A stretch of DNA of 64,000 nucleotides from Prorocentrum cordatum (GCA_963575745.1 CAUYUJ010000845.1:41176-105175), one strand, 5' to 3'; numbered from the stretch's first letter, positions 30,595 to 42,119 are shown. The notes: generated by a model not told the origin, from the sequence alone. Numbers and translations are program-made.

Positions 30595-30740
30595 CGTTTG
30601 TACGATTACTGTTACTAGTCCTTCTACTGCTACTGCTAGTGGCATTACTGCAACCATTGGCATTGCTACTGCGACTGCGACTGGGACTGCCGTTGCCATT
30701 GCGACTGCCATTGCGACTGCGATTGCGACTCCGAGTACAC
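30595..30740. repeat. ATTGCGACTGCC ~12-bp repeat
   Basis: CTACTGCTACTG passes into GCCATTGCGACTGCC units. Confidence 0.6.
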
Positions 30741-30851
30741 CAGAATTCTACAGCAGGAATCCTACATGAATCTAAAGGGGAATGCTTCCAGATATGCTCA
30801 TACACATCTCTGTTAGGTTGCTTTGCCGGGATAATTTGTGTTTCTTGACTC

Positions 30852-31385
30852 GTGTTGGGGGTGGGAGCAACGGATGGCGTTATCCCAAGCCCCAGTATGG
30901 GTGCCCCCTCTGGAGCCTTGGGAGGGGTATGGTCGCTGGCAGCTGTGCCAGGGTTCTCTTGGTTGTGCTCGGGTCGGCCTTCGCCTGTGTCGTCTGGTAT
31001 GTCGCGGAGTGGGAGTGCACACCCTCCCCGGGATCATCACGCCGCGGAGGCGGTTGGGGTTTCGGCTCTTTCCTCCGTGCGGGTTTCGGCTCCGCCTGGG
31101 GCTGCGGGGTGTGTCGCGGATCCCGGGTAACAGATTGGGGTTTTGTTTGGCCAACGGTCGTCGGTGTTGGTGCCGAATGTGGCTGTTGCTGAGACGAGTG
31201 TGAGTGTAGTCGGCCCTGCGTTTCCTTCATGTACAACGCGGTGTCAGAAACGTGCTCTAAGGATTCGGGCACAGAAGCGGATCAAGAAGAATCGGGTTTC
31301 CAATGCCAAGCGGTGCTGTGCCACGCACAAATTTGCCGTGTTCCGGCGGGATGGACGTCGCCGAAAGGCGCCCACGGCATGGTAG
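30852..31385 (+). pseudogene. Possible decayed coding frame ending in a basic segment
   Basis: One plus frame is open from about 30852 to TAG 31383-31385 except for a single stop near 31131. Its last part reads SSVLVPNVAVAETSVSVV, GPAFPSCTTRCQKRALRI, RAQKRIKKNRVSNAKRCC, ATHKFAVFRRDGRRRK, strongly basic with several cysteines. Other frames are also open and third-position bias is weak, so this is tentative. Confidence 0.22.
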
Positions 31386-31400
31386 TTCAGGGGTGGCACT

Positions 31401-31500
31401 NNNNNNNNNNNNNNNNNNNNNNNNNNNNNNNNNNNNNNNNNNNNNNNNNNNNNNNNNNNNNNNNNNNNNNNNNNNNNNNNNNNNNNNNNNNNNNNNNNNN
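31401..31500. other. Assembly gap (100 N)
   Basis: Exactly 100 N, the usual placeholder for a gap of unknown size. The right flank is a GGA array, so the gap probably hides more of it. Confidence 0.99.
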
Positions 31501-31600
31501 GGAGGAGGAGGAGGAGGACCAGTGTACACCCCATACGCATCAACGATGTTGCAGTATGCCCTCCTTCCAAGTTCACTTTTCAAAGGGCCCTTTGCTTTCA
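31501..31600. repeat. GGA tail plus conserved edge module
   Basis: After a short GGA array, the sequence GACCAGTGTACACCCCATAC through CCTCCTTCCAAG is the approximate reverse complement of 42133-42197, which there runs into CTCCTCC. It is the edge of a dispersed element joined to a GGA/TCC tract. Confidence 0.5.
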
Positions 31601-31689
31601 TTGCAGAGGTGCCTATTTGATGGGAGGTCAGCGCTGCGAGTCAACGTGGCTGCTGCGTCCTGGTAAGCCTGAACCGCGCCAACACATTA

Positions 31690-32275
31690 TCCCTGAGACT
31701 TCAACACCGCAAGTCCGAATTCTTGCCAAAACGCCATTCCTGAGACTTCAACGCTAAGAATCCCTCAGCCTGTCGCAAGCTTTTAGAAACATGTGCGCGG
31801 CGCGAAGGCGAGAGCCACATTTTTGAAAACGACTTGCCGTCCATCAGGGATTGTTTTCGAACTTTTAATGTGCGCGGCGCTAAGGGGAGGGCCACATTTC
31901 GAAACCGTCCCGCCCTCCACCAGTGAAACTGTTGCAAGCTTCTAAGACGAGTGTTCGCGGCGCTCAGTCGAGAGCAACATTTTGAAAACGGCCCGCCTTC
32001 ACCCGTGAAACTGCTTTCAGCTTTTATGTCGAGTGTTCGCGGCGTTCAGGCGAGGGCCAAGCTTTGAAAATGACACACCTCAATGAGTGAAGCTGTTGCC
32101 AACTTTGAACACACATGTGTGCAGCGCTCAGGCGAGAACCACATTCTGAAAACGCCACGCCCTCCATCCGTGAAGCTGTTGCAGCTTTCAAGCTTCACGA
32201 TCATACATGGCGAGGAAGTCTCAGGCGAAACGCCCGGCCCGCCGTACCGACACGTTGGGGGGCGACACTGAGGCG
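31690..32275. repeat. ~80-bp tandem repeat family, five or more copies
   Basis: GTGCGCGGCGC or GTGTTCGCGGCG recurs at 31793, 31870, 31951, 32033 and 32117, each followed by AGGCGAGAGCCACATTTTGA and CCGTGAAACTGTTGCAAGC. The last unit ends in AGGCGAAACGCCCGGCCCGC. Related copies lie at 41430-41860 (inverted), 43050-43710, 47640-47790 and 49720-50010. Confidence 0.75.
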
Positions 32276-32309
32276 TGGAGTTATCAGATTGGAAAGTGGT
32301 GAGGGAAAG

Positions 32310-33140
32310 GCGGTTGAGGAGGAGGAGGGGGTAGGAGGAAGGAAGAAGAGGATATTCCAGGAGGAAGGGGGAAGGATGGAGAGAGGGGCGGAGGAGGCTG
32401 GAGGAGGAGGAGGAGGAGGAGGAGGAGGAGGAGGAGGAGGAGGAGGAGGAGGAGGAAGTGGAGGTGGAGGAGGAGGAGGATACTGATGATGAATGAGGAG
32501 GAGTGGGAGGCCTTGCTGGGCGGCCCGGCCAGGCGCGCGCCCCGACTGGGGGGTGGCGCCCAGCGGAGCGGAAAGGAGGAAGAACGGAAGGACAGAAGGG
32601 AGGAGGAGGAGGAGGAGGAGGAGGAGGAGGCAGGAGGAGGAGGGAGGAGGAAGGAGGAGAGGAGCTGGAGGAGGAGGAGAAGGAGGAGGAGGAAAAAGGA
32701 GGAGGAGAGGGAGGAGGACGTGGAGGGAGGAGGAGGAGGAGGAGGATTGGAGAGAGGAGAGGAGGAGGAGGAGGAGGAGGAAGGGGAGGAGAGAAGGAGG
32801 AGGGGAAGGAGGAGGACGGAGAGAAGGAGGAGGAAGGAGGAGGAGGAGGAAGGAGGAGGAGGAGGGGAGAGGGAGTGATATGAGGAGGAGGGGGGGGAGG
32901 ATGTGGGGTTGGGCGGGGGGGAAGGAGGAGGAGGAGGAGGAGGAGGAGGATGAGGAGGAGGAGGAGGAGGAGGAGGAGGAGGAGAGGAGGAGGAGGAGTG
33001 AGGAATATAATGAGGCGAGGAGGAGGCGGCGGAGGAGGAGGAGGGGGAGGAGGAGGATGAGAAGGATGAGGAGGAGGAGAAAGAACAGGAAGAGGGGGTG
33101 GAAGAGGAGGTGGAGGAGGAGGAGGAGGAGGAGGTCATCA
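32310..33140. repeat. (GGA)n microsatellite, 0.8 kb, interrupted
   Basis: GGA/GGAA triplets with one non-repeat island (32498-32580, GGCGGCCCGGCCAGG). Confidence 0.95.
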
Positions 33141-34640
33141 TTTTGGTTCAGTGTTGTGCGATCTTCCAAGGGAGTCAACTGGACACCGCTGATCCGCAGC
33201 TAGAGCAACCCCTTTCGACAGGCTCGCCCCTAGTGGAGCCGTACGCTGGTCCGCACCAGCGATGGAGTCCATGCGTGAACCCATGTTCGCCAGGGAGCCA
33301 GTGCAGCCTCAGACCAGGAAGTGGTGGGTTGGGGTTGCAGGCGGTGTAATCTTTGGAACAGCGGGGCAAAATCCATGTGCTTCAACTGAGGTGGCTATCG
33401 ACCAGACGGACTGGCGCCTGCAAGCAGACCCTCGGAATGGACCGCAGCGCGAGCGGGCTTGGGGAGGAACTCTCCAGCGGCGCCCGCGACCCCAGCAAGG
33501 GACACACCAGGGGGAGCCTGGGAACGTCCAGACCCCACTCTTGTGGGACGGAGGTCGGTTTCTGGGGCTCTGTGGTCGACGAGGGCTGGCGTGTTGGCAG
33601 TATGGCTGACACAACGTGATCAGGTTTCGTATGGCCGGAGGCTCGAAACAGCAGGCGTCGCAGACCCCTCTCGGGACAAGGGCGCCCCGCAGCAGGTCTC
33701 CAGAGTGCGTCGCGGCTGCCGCAAGGCGGAGCTGCGGGCAGCGAGGGCCCGTGATGACGCAGCGGGGGCAGCTATAGGGCAGCGGAGCAGGCAGCGGCTG
33801 CAGCAGAGCCCGAGCTGGAAGACGCGAGTCGCAGGGCACCCCAGAGGACTGGACAGAGCGCTCAGGCGCCAGCCAGGAGGTTTCTAGTGGACAGGCAGAT
33901 CCACGGCCGGTCTGAAGCTGTGGAAGCAGCCGCGGGACGCTCCGGAAGCCACCTCCCGCGCTGGAGCCCCCAACGTCTCGTGGAAGGGGTCCGTGCCAGC
34001 CAAGAGAAGGGGGCGGGGACAGTCCGCCGCCGCGCCTAAGTGTGGGAGGCCCCTAGGGCAGACCTCTCGCCGGCCACGGGCCCCAGAGGGGGCCCAATGG
34101 TAAACCCATTTCGCATTGTCCAAGCCGAAACAAGGTTTTGATTCGGCTGCTGGGGGGCAGCGCGCGGCCGACACCGGAAGCAGCCTCGGGGGGCAGCTTT
34201 CCGGCAATCAGCAGCAATCACAGATGCGCGTGAGACCCAAGGGGCAGTTGAGGGATCCTGAGGGCACTCAAGTGCTTCAGGAGGCATGGGGGTAGGCCGA
34301 ACCACCTTGAGATGGCGTCGGCTGCGGCGATCTGATGACATCTTTCATCACGCTCGCTTCTTCAATCTAGTAGAGCAGAACCCGTGCTGGCCAGAACAGC
34401 TTCTGGTGAACATAGCACAGCTGATGCGTAGGAAGGCCGAAGCAGATCGGCCAATCACTTTGGCCCAGGTATCCTGCCGGTTGTGGTCGCATATCAGACG
34501 ATGGCAAGTAGCAGAGGTGCTAGCGAGCCACAGGGTTGCCTCTGGGCCGCGCTCCTGCGCCAGACGAAGCTGGATGTGGCCTCGCTACAATCCTTTGCCC
34601 GGCGCGAAGTGTTGTGGGGCTTGGGGAATGGCGCGCCGGG
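33141..34640. other. Non-repetitive GC-rich region with ambiguous frames
   Basis: Open frames exist on both strands. The most protein-like minus stretch, about 34350-34530, reads ATCHRLICDHNRQDTWAKV then IGRSASAFLRISCAMF. It lies just downstream, on the minus strand, of the endonuclease-like remnant and may belong to it. No catalytic motif is seen. Confidence 0.3.
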
Positions 34641-34649
34641 CCCAGGGAA

Positions 34650-35400
34650 GTTATGGCATGTGAGGCTCGGCTAGGCTGCCCGCTCGCGCATCCGTTCCCT
34701 GGGCGCCGCCTTCATGTTGGGCCCCGCAGGCTCCGAGGTAATGAGCTCTGTGGCAGATGCTCAGCGCCTTCGGGCGTCGTGCCAGCCAGTCATGGTTCAG
34801 GGCTGGATGGGCGACGTCGCGCAGGCAGCCGTAGGAAAGGATGGCATCGCTATCGACGCCGCGTTTGCGACGGCCAGGTGTGTATTGCCACTGGGTGTAG
34901 ATCAGGGCCTCATCATCTCCGTGGAAATAGAAAGCTTCTGTCCAACCCGCCAAGGGTTGCCAACCGAGTCGAAGCCAGGGTGGCAGCGGTAGGGGTCCAA
35001 GTGCAGCGCGGCCAGTCTGTCTAAGACTTCGGGACCGATGTCGCCTCGCATCGCAGGGCCGCGGCAGATGCCCGGGAAAGAATTCAGCCTGACCACGACG
35101 GATGTGAAGTGATCTAGGGGGTAGTCAAGTCTGCGCGCGCAGCCGCTGCACTTGCCCAGGCGGGCTACCTCTCTAAGGTGGAAGGTGGCCATGGGCCGGT
35201 CTGGGCTAGGGGTCGCTCCGTCAGGCCCCTTACAAGATGCGCGCCCAAGTCAATGGGGTGGTACGCCGCAAGACAGGAAGGCGGATCCGAACGACCTTCC
35301 CCGCGGCGCATTCAGGCCCCATGGCTTTCCGGCGCGTCAGGCTTTTCTGAGAATGGATAGCAATGGCCCCATAGTTAACTCGGGATATGGGAAAGGCAGT
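34650..35400 (-). pseudogene. Decayed non-LTR retroelement endonuclease-like coding
   Basis: Read on the minus strand, pieces of one protein appear in order but in different frames. First comes NYGAIAIHSQKSL and GPECAAGKVVRIRLP (35276-35380), like the N-terminal half of LINE AP-endonucleases. Then MATFHLREVARLGKCSGC and YPLDHFTSVVVRL (35086-35180), where DHF resembles the SDH motif that ends such domains. Then, after a frame change near 34950, WTEAFYFHGDDEALIYTQWQ and YTPGRRKRGVDSDAILSYGC. Third positions are biased to G/C in each piece. The identification rests on remembered family pattern; no reverse-transcriptase motif was found. Confidence 0.35.
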
Positions 35401-35421
35401 GGAGCTAGCCTGGAAGAAAGC

Positions 35422-35680
35422 CTAGACCAGCCCGGGGCCAGCCAGACAGAGATGGAGCAAAGTCAGAGGCGCTCCCCCAGCAACCGTAGCGGCGTTGCGC
35501 GCTGGTTCAGCGTGCTTGAGTGATGGAGCCCCAGCATTTTTAACGGAGATGCCCTTGAGCATCGCCCTTCTCGCCCCGTGGGCAAAGCGGGGATCGACCA
35601 TCTCAAGAAAGGAGGCAGGTACGTCAAAGATGAGTTTTTCGCGTGATGATGGCTGGAAACCTCTGGCCTGCCAGCGGCAG
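35422..35680 (-). pseudogene. Coding-like frame upstream of the endonuclease-like remnant
   Basis: The minus frame ends at 35422 and reads QARGFQPSSREKLIFDVPA, SFLEMVDPRFAHGARRAML, KGISVKNAGAPSLKHAEPAR. It is non-repetitive and protein-like, with no recognised domain. Position and strand suggest the same element. The plus-strand frames over 35.5-36.2 kb are also GC3-rich and cannot be excluded. Confidence 0.28.
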
Positions 35681-36198
35681 GTTTGGCCGGGGGGCGAGCC
35701 GCCCCGCCCCGGCGCCGCTGCTAGGTGGTCAAACACCTGGCCCCCCAGACCAGACCCAGGCCAGTCCTCGGAGGCTCTGGGGCCCGAGGAGCAGGGGGGT
35801 GGCTCTGTTCACGATGATCTGGCCCAGCGGGGGGGGGGGGGCAGGCCCGGCCAGAGCCGCGTTTTGGAACCCGAGGAGCCGACCCCGGGTGCGCCGGAGG
35901 AAGCCGGGCGCCGGCCTTGCAAGCCTGGCTGGGCCAGTCCAGAGTGCGCGCGGCACGAGGCACCGCGGCGGGCGATCTTCCGCTGGGCCTGGCCGACGAG
36001 GCCCCCGGGCTTGCTGTTGGAGCTGTCCAACCGGGCCCGCGGGGGGAACTGGGACATCCTTGCTTCTGCATCCGAGGGCTGGCCCCGGAGCTCTGGGCGC
36101 ATTCTTGCGCGACCAGGCGCGTCGTGGGGGGCGTCGTGCTGAGAGGCGAGGTGCAGGAAGGCCCTGAAGTAGTTTTAGCTGACTTTTGCGGTGTGGTC

Positions 36199-36501
36199 TC
36201 AGGTGGTCCTGTCTGGGTAGTAGCCCTGTAGACTTTTGCGTGGTAGCTCTGAAGTAGTTTTAGCTGACTCTGGCGTGCCGCGGAGCCACAGGCATCGACG
36301 TTGCGCATGGGGCTCTGCCGTGCTCATGGAGTTGCACCTTGTGCCAGGGGGGCGTGGCCCAGTCAACCATCGGAAGCATTCCGCGCCAAATCTAGAGACA
36401 GCTGGGGCCACGCAGTCCTTGCAGGCAACCAGTTTCCCAGTCTTGCTAGTAGTGCATTCGCAGGCGGTCGCTGATTCAATCCGTGGGGAGCCGAGATGCA
36501 C
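36199..36501 (-). pseudogene. Cys-motif ORF, possible retroelement ORF1 remnant
   Basis: A 100-codon minus frame beginning MHLGSPRIESATACECTTS carries C-x-C-x10-C-x2-C (cysteines at residues 14, 16, 27, 30), then APAVSRFGAECFRWLTG and a basic tail. It lies upstream, on the minus strand, of the endonuclease-like piece, as ORF1 would. The plus strand contains a 19-bp direct repeat (GAAGTAGTTTTAGCTGACT near 36167 and 36253). Confidence 0.3.
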
Positions 36502-37111
36502 CCGTGGTGAGAATGGTTTCGGGATATCAAAGTCGCATCTGGCTTTTGAGCAGGCTCGTGGAGCAGGAGATTCCCCCGCGCACCGGTTGGCGAACCACTT
36601 AGCTGACGCGCGTTCGGAGGAGAGGGCCCGGAGCGCCCAGCTGCCGCAGAGGACCTGGCCCAGGCAGGTTCAGTTTTATTCGCTAAGCGGTCGCCGCTCA
36701 CATAACGACCCAGGCGACTCGCATTTACGGGGCCTCGTGCAGACATGATCGGCAGCATGAGGCCCAGCGGGGGGCGGGCGAGAGGGGGGTGCGTGAACGG
36801 GTTGTCAGGGCCGCGCCCCAGCGCGCCATCGACCGAGGCAAGCGAGGACGGTTCTGCTGCTCTGCCCACCTCTCCGCCCCGCCCCCCTCGTGTTCTAAAG
36901 AAGAGTGGCGTGGCCAGCAGTGCTCAGGCCACCCTTGTCAGTTGCACGGCTCCCGCCGCATCATGAGTTTACGAGGTTTTATCCCGACCTTCCTGCGTTG
37001 GGTTCTCGTTTTGAATAGAGCTCTGCGGTCGCGCGCCTTCTCCCGCCCCCTCTCTCCCCTTCTCTCCTGCGTCTCACCTCGCTCGTTCCTGCGTGCTGGC
37101 TTGCCTCCTAC

Positions 37112-38412
37112 CCGGCCATCCCTGGGGGGCTGCGATCTACGACATTGTCGCCGTTGTCGAGGGCTGCTGGGGGCGCGCGGACTCAGACTAGACCTCGCCA
37201 TCCCTGTGGCGCTGCGATCTGCGAAACCGGCGCCACTTTCGAGAGCTGCTGAGGGCGCCGGCGGAATGGGGCCTCACTCAGATTCACATTTGACCTCGTC
37301 ATCCCTGGGGCGCTGCGATCAGCGAAACTGTCGCCACTTCCGAGGGCTGCGGGGGGGCCAGCGGAGTGGGGTCCCACGCGGACTCAGATCAGACCTCGCC
37401 ATCCCTGGGGGGCCGCGATCAGCGAAACTGTCGCCACTTCCGAGGGCTGCGGGGGGGGGCCAGCGGAGTGGGGTCCCACGCGGACTCAGATCAGACCTCG
37501 CCATTTCTGGGGGGGGCTTCGATCTGCGAAACTGCCGCCACCTTCGAGGGCTGCTGGGGGGGCCAGCGGAGTGCGGTCCCACGCCTTTTCCTATTCGACC
37601 TCGTCATCCCTGGGGAATGCGATCTGCGAAGCTGCCGCCACTTCCGAGGGCTGCTGGGGGGTCCAGCGAGTGACGTCCTACGCAGATCCAGGTTCGACCT
37701 CGTCATCCCTTGGGGGCAGCGATCTGCGAAGCCGTGGCCGCTCTCGAGGGCTGCTGGGGGGGTCAGCGGAGTGGGGCCCCACGCAGATTCAGATTAGACC
37801 TCGTCATCCCTGGGGGGGGGGAGGGGGGGGCGCGATCAGCGAAACTGTCGCCAGGTTCGAGGGCTGCTCGGGGTCCAGCGGAGTGGGGCCCCACGCAGAC
37901 TCAGATCGACCTCGCCATCCCTGGAGGGCTGCGATCTGCGAAGCTGTCGTCGCGATCTGGGGCAGTTTGGGGGTCCAGCGGGGTGGGGTCCCACGCGGAC
38001 TCATATTTAACCCCGCCGTCCTTGGGGGCTCCGATCTGCGAAACTGTCGCTACGTTCGAGGGCTGCTGGGGGTTCCAGCGGAGTGGTGTCCTACGCAGCG
38101 CCAAATTCAACTTCGCCATTTCTGGGGGGTTGCGATCTGCGAAACTGTCGCCACTTCCGAGGGCTGCTGGGGGGGGCCGGCGGAGTGGGGCCCCACGCAG
38201 ATTCAGATTAGACCTCGTCATCCCTGGGGAGCTGCGACCAGAGAAATTGTCGCCACTTTCGAGGGCTGCTGGGGGTTCAGCGGAGTGAGGTACCACCCAA
38301 ACTCAGATCAGACCTCGCATCCCTGGGGGCTGCGATATGCAGCGGAGTGAAGTGCCACCCAGGTTCAGGTTCGGCCTCGCCATCCTTTGGGGGGCTGCGA
38401 TCTGCGAAGCCG
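37112..38412. repeat. ~100-bp minisatellite, about 14 copies
   Basis: CTCGTCATCCCTGGGG followed by GCGATCTGCGAAACTGTCGC and GAGGGCTGCTGGGGG recurs with spacings of about 99-103 bp (shorter at both ends, one of 111). Copies differ mostly in G-run length, and the run reaches 8 or more G's in some. Frames over it are artefacts. Confidence 0.9.
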
Positions 38413-38490
38413 TCGATGGGCTGGGTACGTCGCAAGGTCAGTTTCTAGTGCAGGGTGTGTGGAGGTGCAGGAGCCTCTTTTTTCTTACAG

Positions 38491-38688
38491 GCTAGGCTGG
38501 GTCAGCCGTGCCCAACTGGCCGAGCCCTGATTATACATGGCAGGAGCATGGTCGAGACCCTCGAACGAGGGGGGTTCTCCAGATATTACAATGATTTCCC
38601 AACCACACGGTGTTGGTCCCGGCAGCCCACTGATGTTTTCATATGTCGTTTGGGCGTTTCTTCTCAGAGGGACTTGGCGCGCACTTAG
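38491..38688 (+). CDS. Candidate (terminal) exon, unknown protein
   Basis: A textbook acceptor (GAGCCTCTTTTTTCTTACAG) opens a frame ARLGQPCPTGRALIIHGRS, MVETLERGGFSRYYNDFPT, TRCWSRQPTDVFICRLGV, SSQRDLART, ending TAG 38686-38688. The first 26 codons are GC3-rich and the later ones are not, so the exon may really end at a donor near 38550 (ATG before GTCGAG). No family is recognised. Confidence 0.45.
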   Translation, partial: ARLGQPCPTGRALIIHGRSMVETLERGGFSRYYNDFPTTRCWSRQPTDVFICRLGVSSQRDLART

Positions 38689-38709
38689 GCAAACAGAAAA
38701 CGGGGAGGA

Positions 38710-39125
38710 GGATGGTGATGATGAGGTTGATGACGATTGTGCTGACGTTCATGGTGGTGGTGATGATGGTGGTGCTGAGAATGGAGGTGCTGCTGTTGAT
38801 GATGGTGGCAGTGGTGGTTGTGGTGGTTAGGATGTTGACGGTGATGGTGGTGGCGGTGGTAATGATGATGCTGATGACGATGATGCTGATGATTTTGATG
38901 ATGATGATGATGATGCTGGTGCTGATGGTGATGATGATGACGACGCTGATGATGATGGCGATGATGATGCTGATGATGATGGTGATGTTTATTGTACTGA
39001 TGGTGGTGATGACGATGATGATAATGATGATGACGATGATGATGATGCTGATAATGATGATGATGATGGTGATGCTGATGATGATGATGATGATGCTGAT
39101 GATGATGATGATGATCATGATGATG

Positions 39126-39157
<32 letters not shown>

Positions 39158-39550
39158 GATGATGATGATGATTATTGATATTATTATTCGTATCAGTCGT
39201 AGGAATGCGACCTTAATGACGATGTTGATGCTGGTGATGGTGATCATCGCGATGAGGCAGATGATGTTGATTATGATATAGTTGGTAACGGCGATAAGGA
39301 TGATGAGGGCGATGATGGTGATGTTGATGGTACTGATGGTGATGGTGATGGTGAGGATTGGGGTGTTGATGGTGTTGATGGTGCTGGTGATGCTGATGTT
39401 GCTGATGATGGTGCTGATGTTGGTGATGCTGCTGCTGTTGATGATGCTGATGGTGATGCTGGTGGGGTTGGCGATGGTTCCGATGTTGATGATGACGATG
39501 ATTGTGGTAGTGGTGGTGGTGGTGGTGGTGGTGGTGGTGAGGATGGTGAT
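38710..39550. repeat. (GAT)n microsatellite with GGT/GCT variants
   Basis: GATGATG and GGTGATG triplets with a short non-repeat island at 39170-39290. Confidence 0.95.
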
Positions 39551-39554
39551 GAGG

Positions 39555-40130
39555 AGGAAGAGGGGTACGACGAGGAGGAGGAGGAGGAGGAGGAGGAGGA
39601 GGAGGAGGAGAAGGAGAAGGATGAAGACGCGGAGGAACAGGGGGAGGAGGAGAAGGAGGAGGAGAATGAGGAGGAGTAGTAGGAGGAGGAAGAGGAGGAG
39701 GCGGATGAGGAGGAAGAGGAGGCGGAGAAGGATGAGGAGGAGGAAGACGAGGAAGAGGAGGAGGAGGAGGGAAGAGAAGAGGAGAACGACGGGGAGGAGG
39801 GGGAGGAGATGGAAGATGAGGATGAAGAACAATACGAAAAGGAGGAGGAGGAAGAGGAGTAGGAGGAGGAGGAGGAGGAAGAGGAGGACGGGGAGGACGG
39901 GAGGAGGAGGGAGGAGGAGGAGGAGGAGGAGGAGGAGCAGGAGGAGGAGGAGGAGGCGGATGAGGATGATGATGACGAGGAGGAGGAGGAGGAGGAGGCG
40001 GATGAAAGGGAGGAGGAGGAGGCGGATGAGGAGGAGGAGGAGGAGGAGGAGGAGGAGGAGGAGGAGGAAGGTGAGTTGGAGGAGGCGGAGAAGGAGGAGG
40101 AGGAGGAGGAGGAGGCAGAAGATGGCAACG
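39555..40130. repeat. (GGA)n microsatellite with GAT and GCG interruptions
   Basis: Follows directly on the GAT array with no unique sequence between. Confidence 0.95.
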
Positions 40131-40204
40131 TAGCGGATGAGGATGGTGGGGGTGTTGCAGATGGTTGGGGGGATGGGGCCAACGACATCTCTTGTTTTCT
40201 CCTC

Positions 40205-41240
40205 AGCCAGGCTCCTGATCCAGCGTCTGCTGATGCACATTGTTCAGGCCTTTGGGTGACTCTGGGGATTTTGAAGCAGCCAACTTTGTTGCGATGTGAC
40301 ACGCCGTGGGCCCGTTCGGCTGGCGAGACCAGTTAGTTAGTAGTCTTTTGATGTTGTGTTGTTGCTGGGCCTGGTTGAGGTCGGCGGCGATTGCATCTGA
40401 GCAACCGTTTTGTTCAGCACAGATATTCTTCACTCGTCCTTCTCCTCCTCCTGCTCTGCATCCTTTCACTCGTCGTCCTCTTCCTCCTCCATCGATGGCC
40501 AGGGGTCCCATGAGCTATGCTGATGCTGCTCCTTCACTGCTCCTACTGCTCCTCCTGCTCCTCCATCCCCTTCTTCTGGTGCTGCTGCTGTCGCTCCTCC
40601 TCATTCGAATGGACTGTGACACGCCGTGGTCCCGTTCGGTTGGCGGTACCCGCAGTTTAGTAGGTTTTGTTTTTATGTTGTCGCTGGGCCTGGTTGAGGT
40701 CGGCGGCGATTGCATCTTAGCCTTCATATTGTTCAGTGCAGGTATCCTTCGCTCGTCCTGCTCCTCTACTCCCTCGTCGTCTTCTTCCTCCTCCATCACT
40801 GCTTGCGAGGGGTCCCATGAGCTATGCTGATGATGCTGTTACTCCACTGCTCCTTCTGCTCCTCATCCTCCTCCGCCTCCTCCTCCTTGTGCTGGCTCCG
40901 CTCTTGCTCATTTTGTTGGACTGACACATGCCGTAGTCACGTTAGGCTGGCGAGACCCGTTGGCTAGTAGGCTCTGATTTTATGTGTCGCTGGGCCTGGT
41001 TGAGGTCGGCGGCGATTGCACCTGAGCCGTCGTTTTGTTCAGTACAGATCTCCTTCTCTCGTCCTCCTCCTCTCCCTCGTCGTCTTCTTCCTGCTCCATC
41101 ACTGCTAGCGAGCGGTCCCGTGAGCTATGCTGATGATGCTGCTCCTTCACTGCTCTCTCTGCTCCTCCTGCTTCTTCATCCCCTTCTTCTAGTGCTGTTG
41201 CTGCCGCTGCTCCTCACCCTGTTCATCCTCATTTTTTCCC
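40205..41240. repeat. Three tandem copies of the ~310-bp TCGCTGGGCCTGGTTGAGG family
   Basis: TGCTGGGCCTGGTTGAGGTC occurs at about 40363, 40682 and 40988, each followed by GGCGGCGATTGCA, TTTTGTTCAGTACAGAT-like sequence and TCC/CTC-rich filler, and by GGGTCCCATGAGCTATGCTG in two copies. The first copy begins near an acceptor-like CTTGTTTTCTCCTCAG (40206). The same family flanks the major gene at 16.7-17.1 kb. Confidence 0.7.
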
Positions 41241-41429
41241 CGTCCTCATCATCTTCTTCCTCCTCCTGTGCCCCGTCCCCCCTCCCAGTCCTCGTTGTCG
41301 TCATACTCCCTCCTCCTTCTCCTCGATCTCCTCGTTGTCCTCCTTCCTCTCCGTCGCTCTCTCCTCGCCGTCGTTGTCCTCCTCTTCCTCCTCCTCCCTT
41401 CCTTTCCCTTATCACACATAGCTTCTCCT

Positions 41430-41860
41430 TGTCGTGCTCCGAGGCTGGTCGGAAGGGTGGGCCAGGCGTTTCGCGTTGGACTTCCGCACCACTTATGACC
41501 CGGAAGCTTGAACCCGCCGTGTGGAGGAAGGAGGAGGAAGGAGGAGGAAGGAGGAGGAGGAGGAAGAGGAATAGGAGGAGGATGATGAGGAGGAGGAGTA
41601 GGAAGCTTACAACATTGCCACGGATGGGTCGCGTGTGGTTTTCCACATGTGGACCTCGCCGTGCAGCGCCGCGCACATGCGCTTCACAAACGTTTCCGGG
41701 AGCTGCACGGGTGGAGGCGGGTCGCTTTTAAGACATGTGGCTCTCGCTTTCACGCCGCGCTTTCGTCGCAAGCGCAAGAGCCTCGCGGATGGAGCGCGGC
41801 TCCTTTTCGTGCTGTGGCTCCCGCCTTTACGCCGCGCAAGTTTACAGCAGCTTTGAGAGT
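41430..41860. repeat. ~80-bp family, inverted, joined to TCC/GGA tracts
   Basis: GGGCCAGGCGTTTCGCG (about 41459) is the reverse complement of the family's terminal module. CACGCCGCGCTTTCGTCGC and GTGGCTCTCGC are inverted unit parts. TCC-rich filler lies to the left (41180-41410) and a GGA block at 41523-41605. Confidence 0.6.
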
Positions 41861-42119
41861 TCTCGTGGTTAGCTTCCCCACGCTGGTGTTTTTGCACGGT
41901 GTCGGATTGTCAGGGCGCAACTGTTACGTTCAGTCGTGGTGCATGCTGTAGTCCCAGAAATAGAGTTCCGGTGCGAGTCTAGATGTCTAGATCGTCAAGG
42001 CGCAACAGTAATGGCGATTCGCGGCGTTGAAGTCCCAGGACGGGTGTTCTGGAACAGTTCAGGATTTCTAGACGGTTTTTTTCCAACGGGGCAGTTCACC
42101 CAGTGACGATGACTCCTTG

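Noticed and set aside
35495-36142. 215-codon plus ORF with high third-position GC
   Set aside because: All three plus frames and a minus frame are open here; the minus-strand retroelement reading is at least as good, so no gene is claimed.
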